Position numbers and translations under genes: made by a program. This document shows, one piece after another, positions 26,913-36,437 of a stretch of DNA of 64,000 nucleotides. The stretch covers positions 124,001-188,000 of the forward strand of contig CAWIUF010000005.1 of assembly GCA_963839095.1 (NCBI GenBank), written 5' to 3'. The notes under the pieces were generated by a model, which did no database searches, was not told the origin of the DNA, and was given only the letters and a program-made list of their open reading frames with translations. This DNA is from Palsa-504 sp963839095 (GTDB taxonomy: Bacteria; Actinomycetota; Actinomycetes; Streptosporangiales; Streptosporangiaceae). The stretch's first letter is position 1. Every line of letters starts with the position of its first letter.

Positions 26913-27854
26913 GTGAATGCTTCTGACGGAATCTTGGTGACCGGCGGCGCCGGGTTCGTGGGCGCGACGCTGGTCCGGCGGCTGGTAGCGAGCGGTTACC
27001 GGGTCCGGGTGCTCGACAACCTCAGCACCGGGGATCCCGCGCACCTCGCCGGAGTCGACGCCGAACTGGTCAAGGGCGACATCCGCGACGCGGCCGCGCT
27101 GGACGACGCGCTCGAGGGCCTCGGGGCGGTCATCCATCTCGCCGCGGCCGGCTCGGTCATCGGCTCGGTCCAGGATCCGGTGATGAACTTCGAGGTCAAC
27201 GCGCTCGGCACGTTCCGCGTGCTGGACGCCGCGCGGCGGGCGGGCATCGAGCGCGTGGTGCTGGCCTCGACCGGCGGGGCGCTGATCGGAGACGCCACGC
27301 CGCCCGTCAACGAGCAGTCGCTGCCCAAGCCGATCTCCCCGTACGGGGCGAGCAAGCTGGCCGGCGAGGGGTACGCGCACGCCTTCGCCAAGACCTACGG
27401 GGTCCGTACCGTCGCCATCCGGTTCGGCAATGTGTACGGGCCCTGGTGCGCTCGCAAGCGCGGCGTGCTCAATGTCTTCTTCGAGTCGCTTCACTCCGGC
27501 GTGCCGCTGGTCATCTACGGCGACGGGTCGTCGTCCCGCGACTACGTGCACGTGGACGACATCTCCAGTGCCCTCCAGCTCGGGCTGGAGAAGGACGTCC
27601 CGGGCGGCACCGTGCTGCACGCCGCGTCCGGCGTCGAGACCACGGCCAGGGAACTGGCCGACCTGTGCCGCCAGGCGGCCGGAGTCCCCGACCACCCGGT
27701 CGAGTACCGGCCCAAGCGGGCCGGCGAGGTGGGCCGCAACTTCGCCTCCTACGACCGGGCGAACCAGGTGCTCGGCTATGCGCCCTCGGTCACCCGTGAG
27801 GCCGGGATCCCCCGGACCTGGGCGTGGTTCCAGGAGGAAGTCTTCCGGGACTAG
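26913..27854 (+). CDS. NAD-dependent sugar epimerase/dehydratase
   Basis: 313 residues from GTG 26913 (VNASDGILVTGGAGFVGATL). This is the extended SDR family, UDP-glucose 4-epimerase-like. The NAD-binding motif is GGAGFVG. The catalytic triad has Ser/Thr in LASTGGALIG and the YxxxK pair in SPYGASKLAGEG. The substrate-side motifs RFGNVYGPW and GDGSSSRDYVHVDDI are present. The exact sugar nucleotide is not clear from sequence. It is not in a polysaccharide cluster. It converges on the alcohol dehydrogenase gene, with 19 bases between the stops. Confidence 0.88.
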   Translation: MNASDGILVTGGAGFVGATLVRRLVASGYRVRVLDNLSTGDPAHLAGVDAELVKGDIRDAAALDDALEGLGAVIHLAAAGSVIGSVQDPVMNFEVNALGTFRVLDAARRAGIERVVLASTGGALIGDATPPVNEQSLPKPISPYGASKLAGEGYAHAFAKTYGVRTVAIRFGNVYGPWCARKRGVLNVFFESLHSGVPLVIYGDGSSSRDYVHVDDISSALQLGLEKDVPGGTVLHAASGVETTARELADLCRQAAGVPDHPVEYRPKRAGEVGRNFASYDRANQVLGYAPSVTREAGIPRTWAWFQEEVFRD

Positions 27855-27873
27855 CCGGCCAGAGTTCAGCGCC

Positions 27874-29070
27874 TCACGGCTCGAGCAGGACCTTCACCGC
27901 GCCGGTGCGCCGCGCGTCCTTCAGCGCCAGCACCGCCTCGGCCCAGCGCTCGAGCGGGAACCGGTGCGTGATGACCGGTGTCAGGTCGAAGCCGGCCAGG
28001 ACGAAATCGAAGTAGTGCTGCATGGCGTGCTTGGCCACCCCGCCGACCTCCTCGACGCCGAACCCGTTCGACCCGACGACATGCAGTTCCTTGAAGTACA
28101 ACGGCGTCCACTCGAAGCGCCGGGGCGGCTCGACCCCGGAGACCACCAGCGTGCCGCCGGTGGCCAGCAGGCGGAGCGAGGTCTGCACGGTCTCGACCGA
28201 GCCGATCGTGTCGTAGACCACGGCCGGCCCGTCCTGCAGCCAGTCGCGCTTGCTCCACGGCACCAGCGGCGAGGCGCCCACCCGGCGCGCCACCTCGGCC
28301 ACGAGCGAGTCCGGCGACGATGAGAGCACCGCGTGCGCGCCGAGCCGCGCCGCCAGCGAGGCCCGGGGCCCCGGCCGCGCCGCCGCCCACACCTCCACCC
28401 CCGGATAGAGGTGCCGCAGCAACGCGATCGCCGCCAATGCGAGCGTCCCCGACCCATAGACCAGCACTGGCCGGCCACCGGCAGGAGGCGGTGCCAGCAG
28501 CAACGACCGCAGCGACACGCTGACCGGATCCGCCAGCACCGCCGCCTCGTCGGAAACACCAGCCGGAATCGCGAAGAGCTGCGAGGGGTGCGCGGCGAAC
28601 CGCTCCGCGTGCGCCCCGGCCGCCGCCGCGCAGTTCCCGAGGTGAATCGAGGCCGGCAGGTCACCCGACCGGAAGTTACGGCACCACGGATACCGCCCGG
28701 CCTGGCAAGCCGGGCACAGCGGCTCGATGCCGCGCGGCCCGCACGACAGCCACGGGTTGAGCACTACCCGCTCCCCGGTATCCGTTCGCCGTCCGGCCAC
28801 CTCGTGCCCGAGCACGTGCGGAAAGGACACCAGCGCGGTGAGCGGGTTGTCGCGGGACCCGTTCAGCAGGATCTGCTTCACATCCGAGCCGCACAGGCCC
28901 GAGAACGTCGTCTGCACCCGCACCCAGTCCGGGGCGGGCAGCGGCAGTTCGTCCACGTCCTCGATCCGGACCGGAGCGAAGCGGGAGACGAACGCCCGGC
29001 GGTGCACCCGGCCGCCGATGGCCGCGGCCGCCTCCCGGGCCAGGCTGTGCCGGAAGACCAGCGCCTTCAT
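27874..29070 (-). CDS. Zinc-binding alcohol dehydrogenase family protein
   Basis: 398 residues from ATG 29070 (MKALVFRHSLAREA), a medium-chain dehydrogenase. The catalytic zinc ligand region is FSGLCGSDVKQIL with GHEVAGRR. A structural zinc-like cysteine set appears in CPACQAGRYPWC. The nucleotide-binding Rossmann motif is LVYGSGTLALAAIALLRHLY. The C-terminal part contains VVSGVEPPRRFEWTPLYFKE. The substrate is unknown. The start overlaps the stop of a short upstream frame resembling the beginning of a J-domain protein. Confidence 0.87.
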   Translation of the reverse strand: MKALVFRHSLAREAAAAIGGRVHRRAFVSRFAPVRIEDVDELPLPAPDWVRVQTTFSGLCGSDVKQILLNGSRDNPLTALVSFPHVLGHEVAGRRTDTGERVVLNPWLSCGPRGIEPLCPACQAGRYPWCRNFRSGDLPASIHLGNCAAAAGAHAERFAAHPSQLFAIPAGVSDEAAVLADPVSVSLRSLLLAPPPAGGRPVLVYGSGTLALAAIALLRHLYPGVEVWAAARPGPRASLAARLGAHAVLSSSPDSLVAEVARRVGASPLVPWSKRDWLQDGPAVVYDTIGSVETVQTSLRLLATGGTLVVSGVEPPRRFEWTPLYFKELHVVGSNGFGVEEVGGVAKHAMQHYFDFVLAGFDLTPVITHRFPLERWAEAVLALKDARRTGAVKVLLEP

Positions 29071-29183
29071 CAGGTCGGACCCGGAAACCGGATGGGCGGG
29101 TGCTGCGCCCGGCGGATCACGACCAGCACGTCCGCGCCGGGCAGTATGCCCAGCACCTCGTACCAGGTGATTCCGGGCTCCAT
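29070..29183 (-). pseudogene. N-terminal fragment of a J-domain-like protein
   Basis: A 37-codon frame from ATG 29183: EPGITWYEVLGILPGADVL, then arginine-rich residues to a stop overlapping the dehydrogenase ATG as TGATG. The start resembles the first helix of small actinobacterial J-domain proteins (W-Y-D/E-V-L-G-x-L-P-G-A), but the HPD loop and the rest are missing. It is probably a truncated remnant. It could also be a tiny leader ORF coupled to the dehydrogenase. Confidence 0.4.
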
Positions 29184-29211
29184 GAGCCAGCAACCTACCG
29201 GAGCCGCAAAC

Positions 29212-30024
29212 CTACAGGAAATTGTTAGGCCAGATCATTGTCCGCCACATGTGCGCCACCGGTGACCCGTCGAAGCCGAGCCCTTCCGCGGGCTGCCGGA
29301 AGTTCCGCTCCACCACGTCGGAGAAGTCGTCGAATTCCACCGTGACGTTCGGGTCGAACGAGTAGATGTCGTTGATGGTCAGCAGCCGCGACGTCATGTA
29401 CCAGCGGTGCTGCCGGGCCGCGGCGGCCTCCCGCCGGATGTACTCCGGCGGGTTGTAGTCCGGCCCGAAGTAGTCGATGTACGCCTCCGGGTAGGTGTAC
29501 CCGGCCGCCTCGTCGGGGAAGTAGCGCAGCGCCTCGTGCTTCTCGATGGCCCAGGCGACCTCCTCGTCGACGTACGGCCGGACCAGCTGGGCGCCCCAGT
29601 AGCCGTGGTTGGCCGACAGCAGCCCGGCGATGGCGATGTCGTGCAGCAGGCACGCCATGATCATCTTCTCGCCGAGCCCGTTCTCGCGGGCCACCCGGGC
29701 GCTCTGCAGCAGGTGCATCCGGGGGATGGGGTCGAACCGGAGCAGGTAGAAATCCCGCAGCGTAGGCCGCTCGGGCATCGCGGGCAGGGCCGGGTTGTCG
29801 CCCATCATGAACAGCGTGTCGGGGTGCCGCGTCTCGGCCAGCAAGGCGCGCTGGTGGCCGCGGGCCGGGGTGCCCAGGACCGCCGCGGCCGGGGGCATGA
29901 TGATGCGCCGCCGCCGGTCAACCGCGTCGTCCAGCGGCTCGCGGATCCAGTTGTCGAGCCCGGCCTCCCGCAGCGAGGCCGGCAGTTCGTGCGGAAGCAC
30001 CCGGGTCGATGGTTGCTCAGCCAT
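29212..30024 (-). CDS. HD-domain protein
   Basis: 270 residues. The HD metal-binding pattern is visible as HLLQSARVARENGLG, then KMIMACLLHDIAIAGLLSAN, with a downstream histidine in AIEKHEALRYFPDEA. It therefore probably belongs to the HD phosphohydrolase/hydratase superfamily. The remainder, with many Tyr and Trp residues (AYIDYFGPDYNPPEYIRRE), is not assigned. It starts 58 bases from, and divergent to, the NMT1-like gene, so the two probably share control and function in one pathway. The substrate is unknown. Confidence 0.75.
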   Translation of the reverse strand: MAEQPSTRVLPHELPASLREAGLDNWIREPLDDAVDRRRRIIMPPAAAVLGTPARGHQRALLAETRHPDTLFMMGDNPALPAMPERPTLRDFYLLRFDPIPRMHLLQSARVARENGLGEKMIMACLLHDIAIAGLLSANHGYWGAQLVRPYVDEEVAWAIEKHEALRYFPDEAAGYTYPEAYIDYFGPDYNPPEYIRREAAAARQHRWYMTSRLLTINDIYSFDPNVTVEFDDFSDVVERNFRQPAEGLGFDGSPVAHMWRTMIWPNNFL

Positions 30025-30082
30025 AAGGCGACTCTAAGCCCGCGAGTTAGGCTGTGGACGGGGCCCGAGGAGGAGGAACCGA

Positions 30083-30955
30083 ATGCCGCTCAAGATCATG
30101 CCGCACGGCCGCCTGCAGGAGTGGGTCGCCGAGGAGAAGGGCTTCTTCGCCGCCGAGGGCCTGGCGTACGCGTTCGTGACCGACAGCGGTGACTACGGCA
30201 TCCACCAGGCCGGGCGTGACGAAAAAGGCGAGATCAAGACCGGCGCGTTCGAGACCTTCGGGGCGGGCCGCGACGGCGCCGACGTGAGCTGCGCCTGCCA
30301 CTGGGCCACCAACGCCGCCGCGGGGGAGCGGTCCGGCCGGCTGGTGACCGCGGCCTACTCGGTCGCGCCGTGCGCGATCGTGGTGCCGCCCGAGTCGCCG
30401 GTGCGCCGTCCCGAGGACCTGGCCGGGGTGCCGGTCGGCGTCGGCTACCACTCCGGCAGCCACTTCGCCACCGTGCAGGCGCTGGAGCCGGTGCTCAGCC
30501 CGGGCGACGTGAAGCTCACCTTCCAGGGCCCGCCCAACGAGCGGCTCGACGCCCTGCTCGGCCGGGGGGTGCAGGCGGCCTGCGTCTGGGGCGTGCCGCT
30601 CTACATCGCCGAGGCGTTCGGGTTCCGCAAGGTCGTGGACGCCACGTTCATGATCGGCTTCCTGATCACCGGCGACGAGGCCAGCCCGGCCGACGTGGAC
30701 AAGTACCTGGCCGCGCTGCGCCGGGCCCAGCTGGAGATCGACCTGCGCCCCGAACTGTACAAGCACTACCACCGGCGGGCGGTGCCGCCGAAGTACCAGG
30801 ACCAGGTGGACGTGCGCGCGTTCGGCACCGGCGAGCGGATCGTGTTCCTCCCGTACACCAGGGAGAGCTTCGAGGCGACCCGGCAGTGGACCGAGTCGCA
30901 CCGCCTCTTCGAGGGCGCGCCTCCGGCCGGCTATGACGAGGCCGCGCTGGTCTGA
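30083..30955 (+). CDS. NMT1/SsuA-like periplasmic-binding fold protein, no signal peptide
   Basis: 290 residues starting MPLKIMPHGRLQEWVAEEKG after GAGGAGGAGG. The NMT1/THI5-like type 2 binding-protein fold is suggested by LQEWVAEEKGFFAAEGL, AIVVPPESPVRRPEDLAGV and VGVGYHSGSHFATVQALEP. No signal peptide or lipobox is seen and no permease or ATPase gene is adjacent, so it is probably not an ordinary transporter component. Cytosolic members can be enzymes (THI5-like). It is divergently paired with the HD-domain gene. Confidence 0.72.
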   Translation: MPLKIMPHGRLQEWVAEEKGFFAAEGLAYAFVTDSGDYGIHQAGRDEKGEIKTGAFETFGAGRDGADVSCACHWATNAAAGERSGRLVTAAYSVAPCAIVVPPESPVRRPEDLAGVPVGVGYHSGSHFATVQALEPVLSPGDVKLTFQGPPNERLDALLGRGVQAACVWGVPLYIAEAFGFRKVVDATFMIGFLITGDEASPADVDKYLAALRRAQLEIDLRPELYKHYHRRAVPPKYQDQVDVRAFGTGERIVFLPYTRESFEATRQWTESHRLFEGAPPAGYDEAALV

Positions 30956-30971
30956 CGACTCAAAAAGTCAG

Positions 30972-31697
30972 TTACTTCACGCTGATCTTGGTGCCGTGCT
31001 CGGCGCCTTCGCAGATCTCCCGCATCACGCCCGCGGCCGCCACGTCGAACACGTGCATGGTCAGCGCCTGCTCGTTGGCCAGCACGAACGCGCTGGTGTC
31101 CATGACCCGCACCCCGGCCGCCAGCGCCTCGTCGTAGGTCAGCTTGGTGTAGCGCACCGCGTCCGGGTTGACGTTCGGGTCGCTGTCGTAGACCCCGTCC
31201 ACCCCCCGCTTGGCCACCAGCAGCGCGTCGGCGTCCAGTTCCAGCGCCCGCTGCACCGCCGGGTAGTCGGTGGTGACGTAGGGCTGGCCGATGCCGCCCG
31301 CGAGCAGGACGATCATGTTGCGGTCCAGGTGGTGCATGGCCCGGAGCCTGATGAAGGGCTCGGCGACGCTGTGGATCGGCACCGCGGTCATCACCCGGAC
31401 GTCGGCTTCGGTCCGCGCGGTGAGCGCGCCCCGGACCATCAGCGCGTTCATGATCGTGCCGAGCATGCCGATGTTGTCCGCCTCGGCCCGGCTGATACCC
31501 CAGCCGTCGGCCATCCGGCCGCGGAAGTAGTTCCCGCCGCCCACCACCACCGCCACCTGGACGCCCAGGTCATGGACCGAGAGGATCTCCTCGGCGACGC
31601 GGGACAGGCTGGCCGGGTCGACCCCGGAACTGCTGGATCCGGCGAGTGCCTCGCCGCTGAGCTTGACCACGACCCTGCGATAGCGAGGTACAGCCAC
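30972..31697 (-). CDS. pyrH: UMP kinase
   Basis: 241 residues from GTG 31697 (VAVPRYRRVVVKLSGEALAG). The frame is open to 31781, but the extension lacks conservation. Amino-acid-kinase fold motifs are VVVKLSGEAL, VVVGGGNYFRG, ADNIGMLGTIMNALMV, LLAGGIGQPYVTTDYPAVQR and KRGVDGVYDSDPNVNPDAVR. It phosphorylates UMP to UDP in the cytosol. In most actinobacteria pyrH sits between tsf and frr. Here it stands apart, so it is either a relocated or a second copy. Confidence 0.93.
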   Translation of the reverse strand: MAVPRYRRVVVKLSGEALAGSSSSGVDPASLSRVAEEILSVHDLGVQVAVVVGGGNYFRGRMADGWGISRAEADNIGMLGTIMNALMVRGALTARTEADVRVMTAVPIHSVAEPFIRLRAMHHLDRNMIVLLAGGIGQPYVTTDYPAVQRALELDADALLVAKRGVDGVYDSDPNVNPDAVRYTKLTYDEALAAGVRVMDTSAFVLANEQALTMHVFDVAAAGVMREICEGAEHGTKISVK

Positions 31698-31781
31698 CGT
31701 GCCCCCAATCTCCCGGCCGCCCCGAGCGGCCGCCGCGCCCACGCTACCGTATGCCGGTACCTGGCCCTCTGCGTCCGTCAT

Positions 31782-32023
31782 GTACCTGCCAGGGGGTAAG
31801 CCCGCTGCTGCGGGCCAGCGGTCACGGCCGGATCGTCAACGTCTCCAGCGAGGCCGCCTCGCTGGCCGGCATGGGCTCCGGCACCCCGGCCTACACCGCG
31901 TCCAAGGTCGCCCTCAACGCGCTCACCCGGATGCTCGCCGCCAGCGTCGTCTGGGCCGCGGTCCTGCCCGACGACGGCCCGACCGGCGGCTTCTACCGCG
32001 ACGGCCACCCCCTCCCGTGGTAG
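31782..32023 (+). pseudogene. Remnant of a short-chain dehydrogenase
   Basis: The fragment GHGRIVNVSSEAASLAG, then TPAYTASKVALNALTRMLAA carries the SDR catalytic Ser and the YxxxK pair. It then jumps directly to the C-terminal end VWAAVLPDDGPTGGFYRDG. The N-terminal NAD-binding half is gone, and about 40 residues between the last catalytic helix and the tail are deleted. It lies between divergent pyrH and ppa and cannot make an active enzyme. Confidence 0.78.
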
Positions 32024-32085
32024 CCGCAGCTCTCCTCCAACCCCAAAAATCAAGATCATGGGACCGAACGAGGTAGCCATCCCGC

Positions 32086-32607
32086 CTAGTCGGCGTGCTC
32101 TTCGGGAGCTTCGGGGGCGTGTTCTTCGGGTTCGGCGAAGCGCTTGCGGGAGGCCTCGATCTCGGCCTCGGCGGCGCGGCGGTCGGCCCACGCCTTGGCC
32201 TGCACCGACTTGCCGGGCTCGATCGCCTTGTAGACCTCGAAGAAGTGCTGGATCTCGAGCCGCTGGAACTCCGGCACGTGATGGATGTCGCGCAGGTGCT
32301 CCATCCGGGGGTCGGTGGCGGGCACGCACAGCACCTTGTCGTCGCCGCCCTTCTCGTCGCGCATCCGGAACATCCCGATGACCCGGCAGTTGATCAGGCA
32401 GCCGGGGAAGGTAGGTTCGTCGAGGAGTACCAGCGCGTCCAGCGGATCGCCGTCCTCGCCCAGCGTGTCCTCGATAAAGCCGTAGTCCGCCGGGTATCTG
32501 GTCGAGGTGAACAGCATGCGGTCCAGCCGTATCCGGCCGGAGGCATGGTCCATCTCGTACTTGTTCCGCTGTCCCATGGGGATCTCGATAACAACGTCAA
32601 CGTCCAC
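32086..32607 (-). CDS. ppa: Inorganic pyrophosphatase
   Basis: 173 residues from GTG 32607. A family I soluble pyrophosphatase: VVIEIPMGQRNKYEMD near the start, the signature DGDPLDALVL around residue 54 (metal-binding Asp residues), and KAWADRRAAEAEIEASRKRF near the end. A short acidic tail rich in Glu and His follows. It hydrolyses PPi in the cytosol. It is divergent from dacB with 79 bases between, as in the mycobacterial Rv3627c-Rv3628 arrangement. Confidence 0.96.
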   Translation of the reverse strand: MDVDVVIEIPMGQRNKYEMDHASGRIRLDRMLFTSTRYPADYGFIEDTLGEDGDPLDALVLLDEPTFPGCLINCRVIGMFRMRDEKGGDDKVLCVPATDPRMEHLRDIHHVPEFQRLEIQHFFEVYKAIEPGKSVQAKAWADRRAAEAEIEASRKRFAEPEEHAPEAPEEHAD

Positions 32608-32686
32608 TGGTTCGCTCCAGGCCGGTCTGGGTGATTAACTCCATTGTTCCCCAGGCCGCGCCCGACATCGCGTGAGGTGGTAGGTC

Positions 32687-34143
32687 ATGCTGCGCCGCAC
32701 CAGGCCGGCCGCTAAGCCGGCCGCCGTGCTGGTGCTCGCCATGATCAGCGTGTTCACGCTCGCGGCGGGCATCACCGTGGCCCGGATGCTGCCGCCGCGG
32801 CTCGCGGCCCTCAAGGTCCCGACGGTGGCGGCGACCGGGGTCCGCGGCCCGGGCACCGTGCTGAACCCGGCGGCCTGACCCCGGCCGGCCCGGGCAGTTC
32901 GCTGCCGACGGCCGGCGGGCTGCGGTCGGCGCTGGCCGGCCCGCTGGGCGCGGCCGCGCTCGGCCCGCAGGTGTCGGCGGTGGTGGCCGACCCGGCCACC
33001 GGGCGGGTGCTGCTGTCGCAGGACGGTACCCGGATGATGACCCCCGCCTCGACCACCAAGCTGGTCACCGCGGCGGCCGCGCTGGCCGTGCTCGGCCCGG
33101 ACGCCACCTTCACCACCACGGTGGTGAAGGGCGCCACCCCGGGCAGCGTCGTCCTGGTCGGCGGCGGTGACCCGGTGCTGGCCGTGCACCCGTACCCGGC
33201 CAGGGACTACCCCCAGCCCGCCACGCTGGCCAGCCTCGCGGCCGCCACCGCGCGGCAGCTGAAGGCGCAGGGCCGCCGCACGGTCAGCGTCGGCTACGAC
33301 ACGTCCCTCTACACCGGCCCGGACCTGGCGCCCGGCTGGCCGCAGGCCTACGTCAGCACCGGCAACGTGACCCCGATAGCAGCGCTCGAGGTGGACCAGG
33401 GCAGGCTCGCCACCGACGGCACTCCCGAGGACTCCGACGACCCGTACAACCTGCGGGCCCGGACCACCGACCCGGCGGGCATGGCCGCCGCCGCGTTCGC
33501 CGCCCTGCTGGCCGCGGACGGCATTCACGTGACCGGCGCCGCCGCCCCGCAGCCGGCCCCGGCCCGCGCCGCCAGCGTGGCCAGCGTGTCCTCGCCGCCG
33601 CTGTCGGCCATCGCGGAGCAGATGCTCGAGGAGAGCAACAACGTGATCGCGGAGAACCTGGCGCGGCAGGTCGCCGTCAAGACCGGCCGCCCGGCCTCGT
33701 ACAGCGGGGCGGCCGCGGCGGTCACCGCCGAGCTCGGAAAGCTCGGCGTCGGCGGCGGCCTGCACCTGGTGGACGGCAGCGGCCTGTCCCCGCAGGACGC
33801 GATCGCGCCGGCCGCGCTGGTCAAGGTGCTCGGCCTGGCCGCCACCCGCCCCCGGATGCGGGCCTTGCTGGCCGGCCTGCCGGTGGCGGGATTCTCCGGC
33901 ACGCTCCAGGGCGGGGAGAGCGTGTTCAGCGACATCGACGGCGCGGCGCTCGGCGCCGTGCGGGCCAAGACCGGCAACCTCAGCACGGTGACCACGCTGG
34001 CCGGGATGGTCACCGACAAGGCTGGCCGGACGCTCGCGTTCGCCTTCATGGCCGACCAGATCCCGTCCGGATCGGTGCTGAAGACGGCCGCCGACGCCAT
34101 CGACGAAGCCGCCACCGCCCTGGCTAACTGCGGCTGCCGGTAA
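32687..34143 (+). CDS. dacB: D-alanyl-D-alanine carboxypeptidase DacB (frameshifted)
   Basis: Penicillin-binding protein of the PBP4/S13 type, acting outside the membrane on peptidoglycan. The N terminus from ATG 32687 has a signal/anchor helix (AAVLVLAMISVFTLAAG). The catalytic domain is in another frame: ASTTKLVTAAAALAVLG (SxxK), then EESNNVIAENLAR (SxN) and AKTGNLSTVTTLAG (KTG). The frame changes near 32870, where PAGPGSSLPTAGG continues the alternative frame. The total of 1457 bases is one short of a whole codon number. It is followed after 44 bases by the metalloprotease gene. Confidence 0.9.
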
Positions 34144-34187
34144 CGGGCGCGGTTACGGGCGCTGAAAGCACCACGTACCGTTGGACT

Positions 34188-35382
34188 GTGAGCAGCACGC
34201 AGATGATCGACTGGGACGTAGCCATCGCCACCGGAACCCGGTGGGCCAAGTCCGGGCCGCAGGTAAGCCTGGCCGAGGCGCGGCGGACGGTCTCAGAGCT
34301 ACGCGACCTGGCCGGCGCCGTTCAGCAGCCGGTCTATGAGGTCACCGGGATGTCCGCCACCCGCGACGGCTCGCTCGGGCGAGTCGCGGTGGTCGACCGT
34401 CCGGGCTGGATCCGCGCCAACGTGGATGGCTTCCGCGTCGTGCTCGAGCCGCTGGTGGACCAGCTGCGCGAGCGCGCGCCCGGGAGGCTCGTCCAAGGGC
34501 GGGGGGGTGATGACCGCGGTGGGATCGCGGGTCACCGGCTTCCAGACCGGGCTGATCCTGGCGTACCTCTCCTCCCGTGTCCTGGGCCAGTACGAGCTGT
34601 TCCTGCCGCCGGAGGCCTCTCCGGTCGACGGCGAGCAGCCGGGCCGCCTCACCCTGGTCGCGCCGAACATCGTCATGGTCGAGCGCGAGCTCGAGGTGGA
34701 CACGCACGACTTCCGGCGCTGGGTCTGCCTGCACGAGGAGACGCACCGGCTGCAGTTCACCGCGGTGCCCTGGCTGCGCGACTACGTGCAGGGCCAGATG
34801 ACCGAGTTCCTGCTCGCCTCCGAGCTCGACCCCGGCGCGATCCTGCAGCGGATCAGGGGAGCGGCCGACGCGATGGCGGGCGCGGTGCGCGGCGGTGACG
34901 GCGGGAGCCTCATCGACGCCGTGGCGACCCCGCGCCAGCGCGAGATCCTGGACCGGCTGACCTCGGTGATGACGCTGGTGGAGGGGCACGGCGACTACGT
35001 CATGGACGCGGTCGGGCCCCAGGTGGTGCCGTCGGTCGAGCAGATCAGGGAGCGGTTCAACTCCCGGCGCGGATCGAGTGGCCGGGTCGAGCAGACGATC
35101 CGCCGCATCCTCGGCATCGACCTGAAGATGAAGCAGTACGCCGAGGGCTCCCGGTTCGTCACGGCCGTGGTGGACGAGGTCGGCATGGCCGACTTCAACA
35201 AGGTCTGGACGTCCCCGGAGACCCTGCCCACCCGGGAGGAATTCACCACTCCGCACCTGTGGGTGGAGCGGGTCGTCTCCCCGGCTAGCCAGGACCGCCC
35301 GGCTATCCCGGACAGCCCGGCAATCCCGGACAGCCCGGCTGCTAGCCCGGACAGCCCGGCTAGCCCGGATAACGCCGAGTAG
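34188..35382 (+). CDS. Zinc-dependent metalloprotease, Rv3626c-like (frameshifted)
   Basis: The frame starts at GTG 34188 (SSTQMIDWDVAIATGTRWAK). After about residue 105 it must change frame, within or close to a run of seven G at 34500-34506, to continue as TGFQTGLILAYLSSRVLGQY. The zinc motif HEETHRLQF is near the middle, and GHGDYVMDAVGPQ lies further on. The family is often annotated as coenzyme F420 biosynthesis associated, but that role is unproven. The C-terminal tail has short PDSPA repeats. It keeps the conserved order between dacB and tilS. Confidence 0.85.
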
Positions 35383-35395
35383 CGAATAACGGAGC

Positions 35396-36408
35396 ATGGG
35401 TCCCGGCGTCGCGGTCGCCGAGGTCCGCACCGCGGTCCGCGGCTGCCTGGCCGACCTGGCGGCCGGACGAGCTGGTGCTGGTCGCGTGCTCGGGCGGCGC
35501 CGACTCGCTCGCGCTGGCCGCGGCCACGGCGTTCGCCGCGCCGCGGCTCGGCCTGCGAGCCGGCGGCGTCACGGTCGACCACGGGCTCCAGCCCCGTTCG
35601 GCCGAAAGGGCTGAGGAGGTCGCGGGCCTGCTGGGCAAGCTCGGCCTCGACCCCGTACGGAGCACCGCCGTGACGGTGCCGCAGGCGGGCCCGGGAGCCC
35701 CGGGCCCGGAGGCCGCGGCCCGGGCGGCCAGGTACGGCGCGCTCGACGCGGCCGCCGAGGATCTACGGCGCGGCCGCCGTCCTGCTCGGCCACACCCTCG
35801 ACGACCAGGCCGAGACCGTGCTGCTCGGGCTGGCCCGCGGATCCGGCGGCCGGTCGCTGGCCGGGATGCCCGCCCGGCGGGGCCTTTACCGCAGGCCGCT
35901 GCTGGCGGTGCGCCGCGCCGCCACCAGCGCCGCGTGCGCCGAGCTGGGGCTCGAGCCGTGGCAGGACCCGCACAACGCCGATTTCCGCTTCGCCCGGGCC
36001 CGGGTCCGGCATCAGGTGATGCCCGCGCTCGAGACGGCCCTCGGTCCCGGCGTGGCCGAGGCGCTGGCCCGCACCGCCGGGCAGCTGCGGGCCGACGCCG
36101 ACTGCCTCGATGACCTCGCGTTCGCCGAAAGCGGACAGTTGCGGGCCGCTGGCCCGGCCGGGGACGGCTCCGAACCGGCCGGGCTCGACGTGGCCGCGCT
36201 GGCGGCGCTGCCCGCCGCGATCAGGACCCGGGTGCTGCGGGACGCGGCCGTCCGGGCGGGCTGCCCGCCCGGCGCGCTCGCCGCCAGGCACATCGGCGCG
36301 GTCGACGCACTGGTCACCGCCTGGCGCGGGCAGCGCTGGACGGACCTGCCGGGCGGGGTGCGCGCGGGCCGCCGGGCTGGCAAGGTGTGGTTCAGCTGTG
36401 CCCGTTAG
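35396..36408 (+). CDS. tilS: tRNA(Ile)-lysidine synthetase TilS (two frameshifts)
   Basis: Modifies C34 of tRNA-Ile(CAU) to lysidine. It starts at ATG 35396 (MGPGVAVAEVRTAVRGCLAD). The PP-loop LVACSGGADSLALAAATAFA lies in a second frame, with the shift near 35467. LLGHTLDDQAETVLLGLARG lies in a third frame, with the shift near 35770. The remainder to WFSCAR is continuous. Both breaks are in GC-rich stretches. The intact protein would be about 337 residues, normal for the shorter actinobacterial forms. It lies directly before hpt, as in mycobacteria. The gene is normally essential, so sequence errors are likely. Confidence 0.88.
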
Positions 36409-36437
36409 CCGGGTCTTACGAGGTGAGGGGTAATCCG

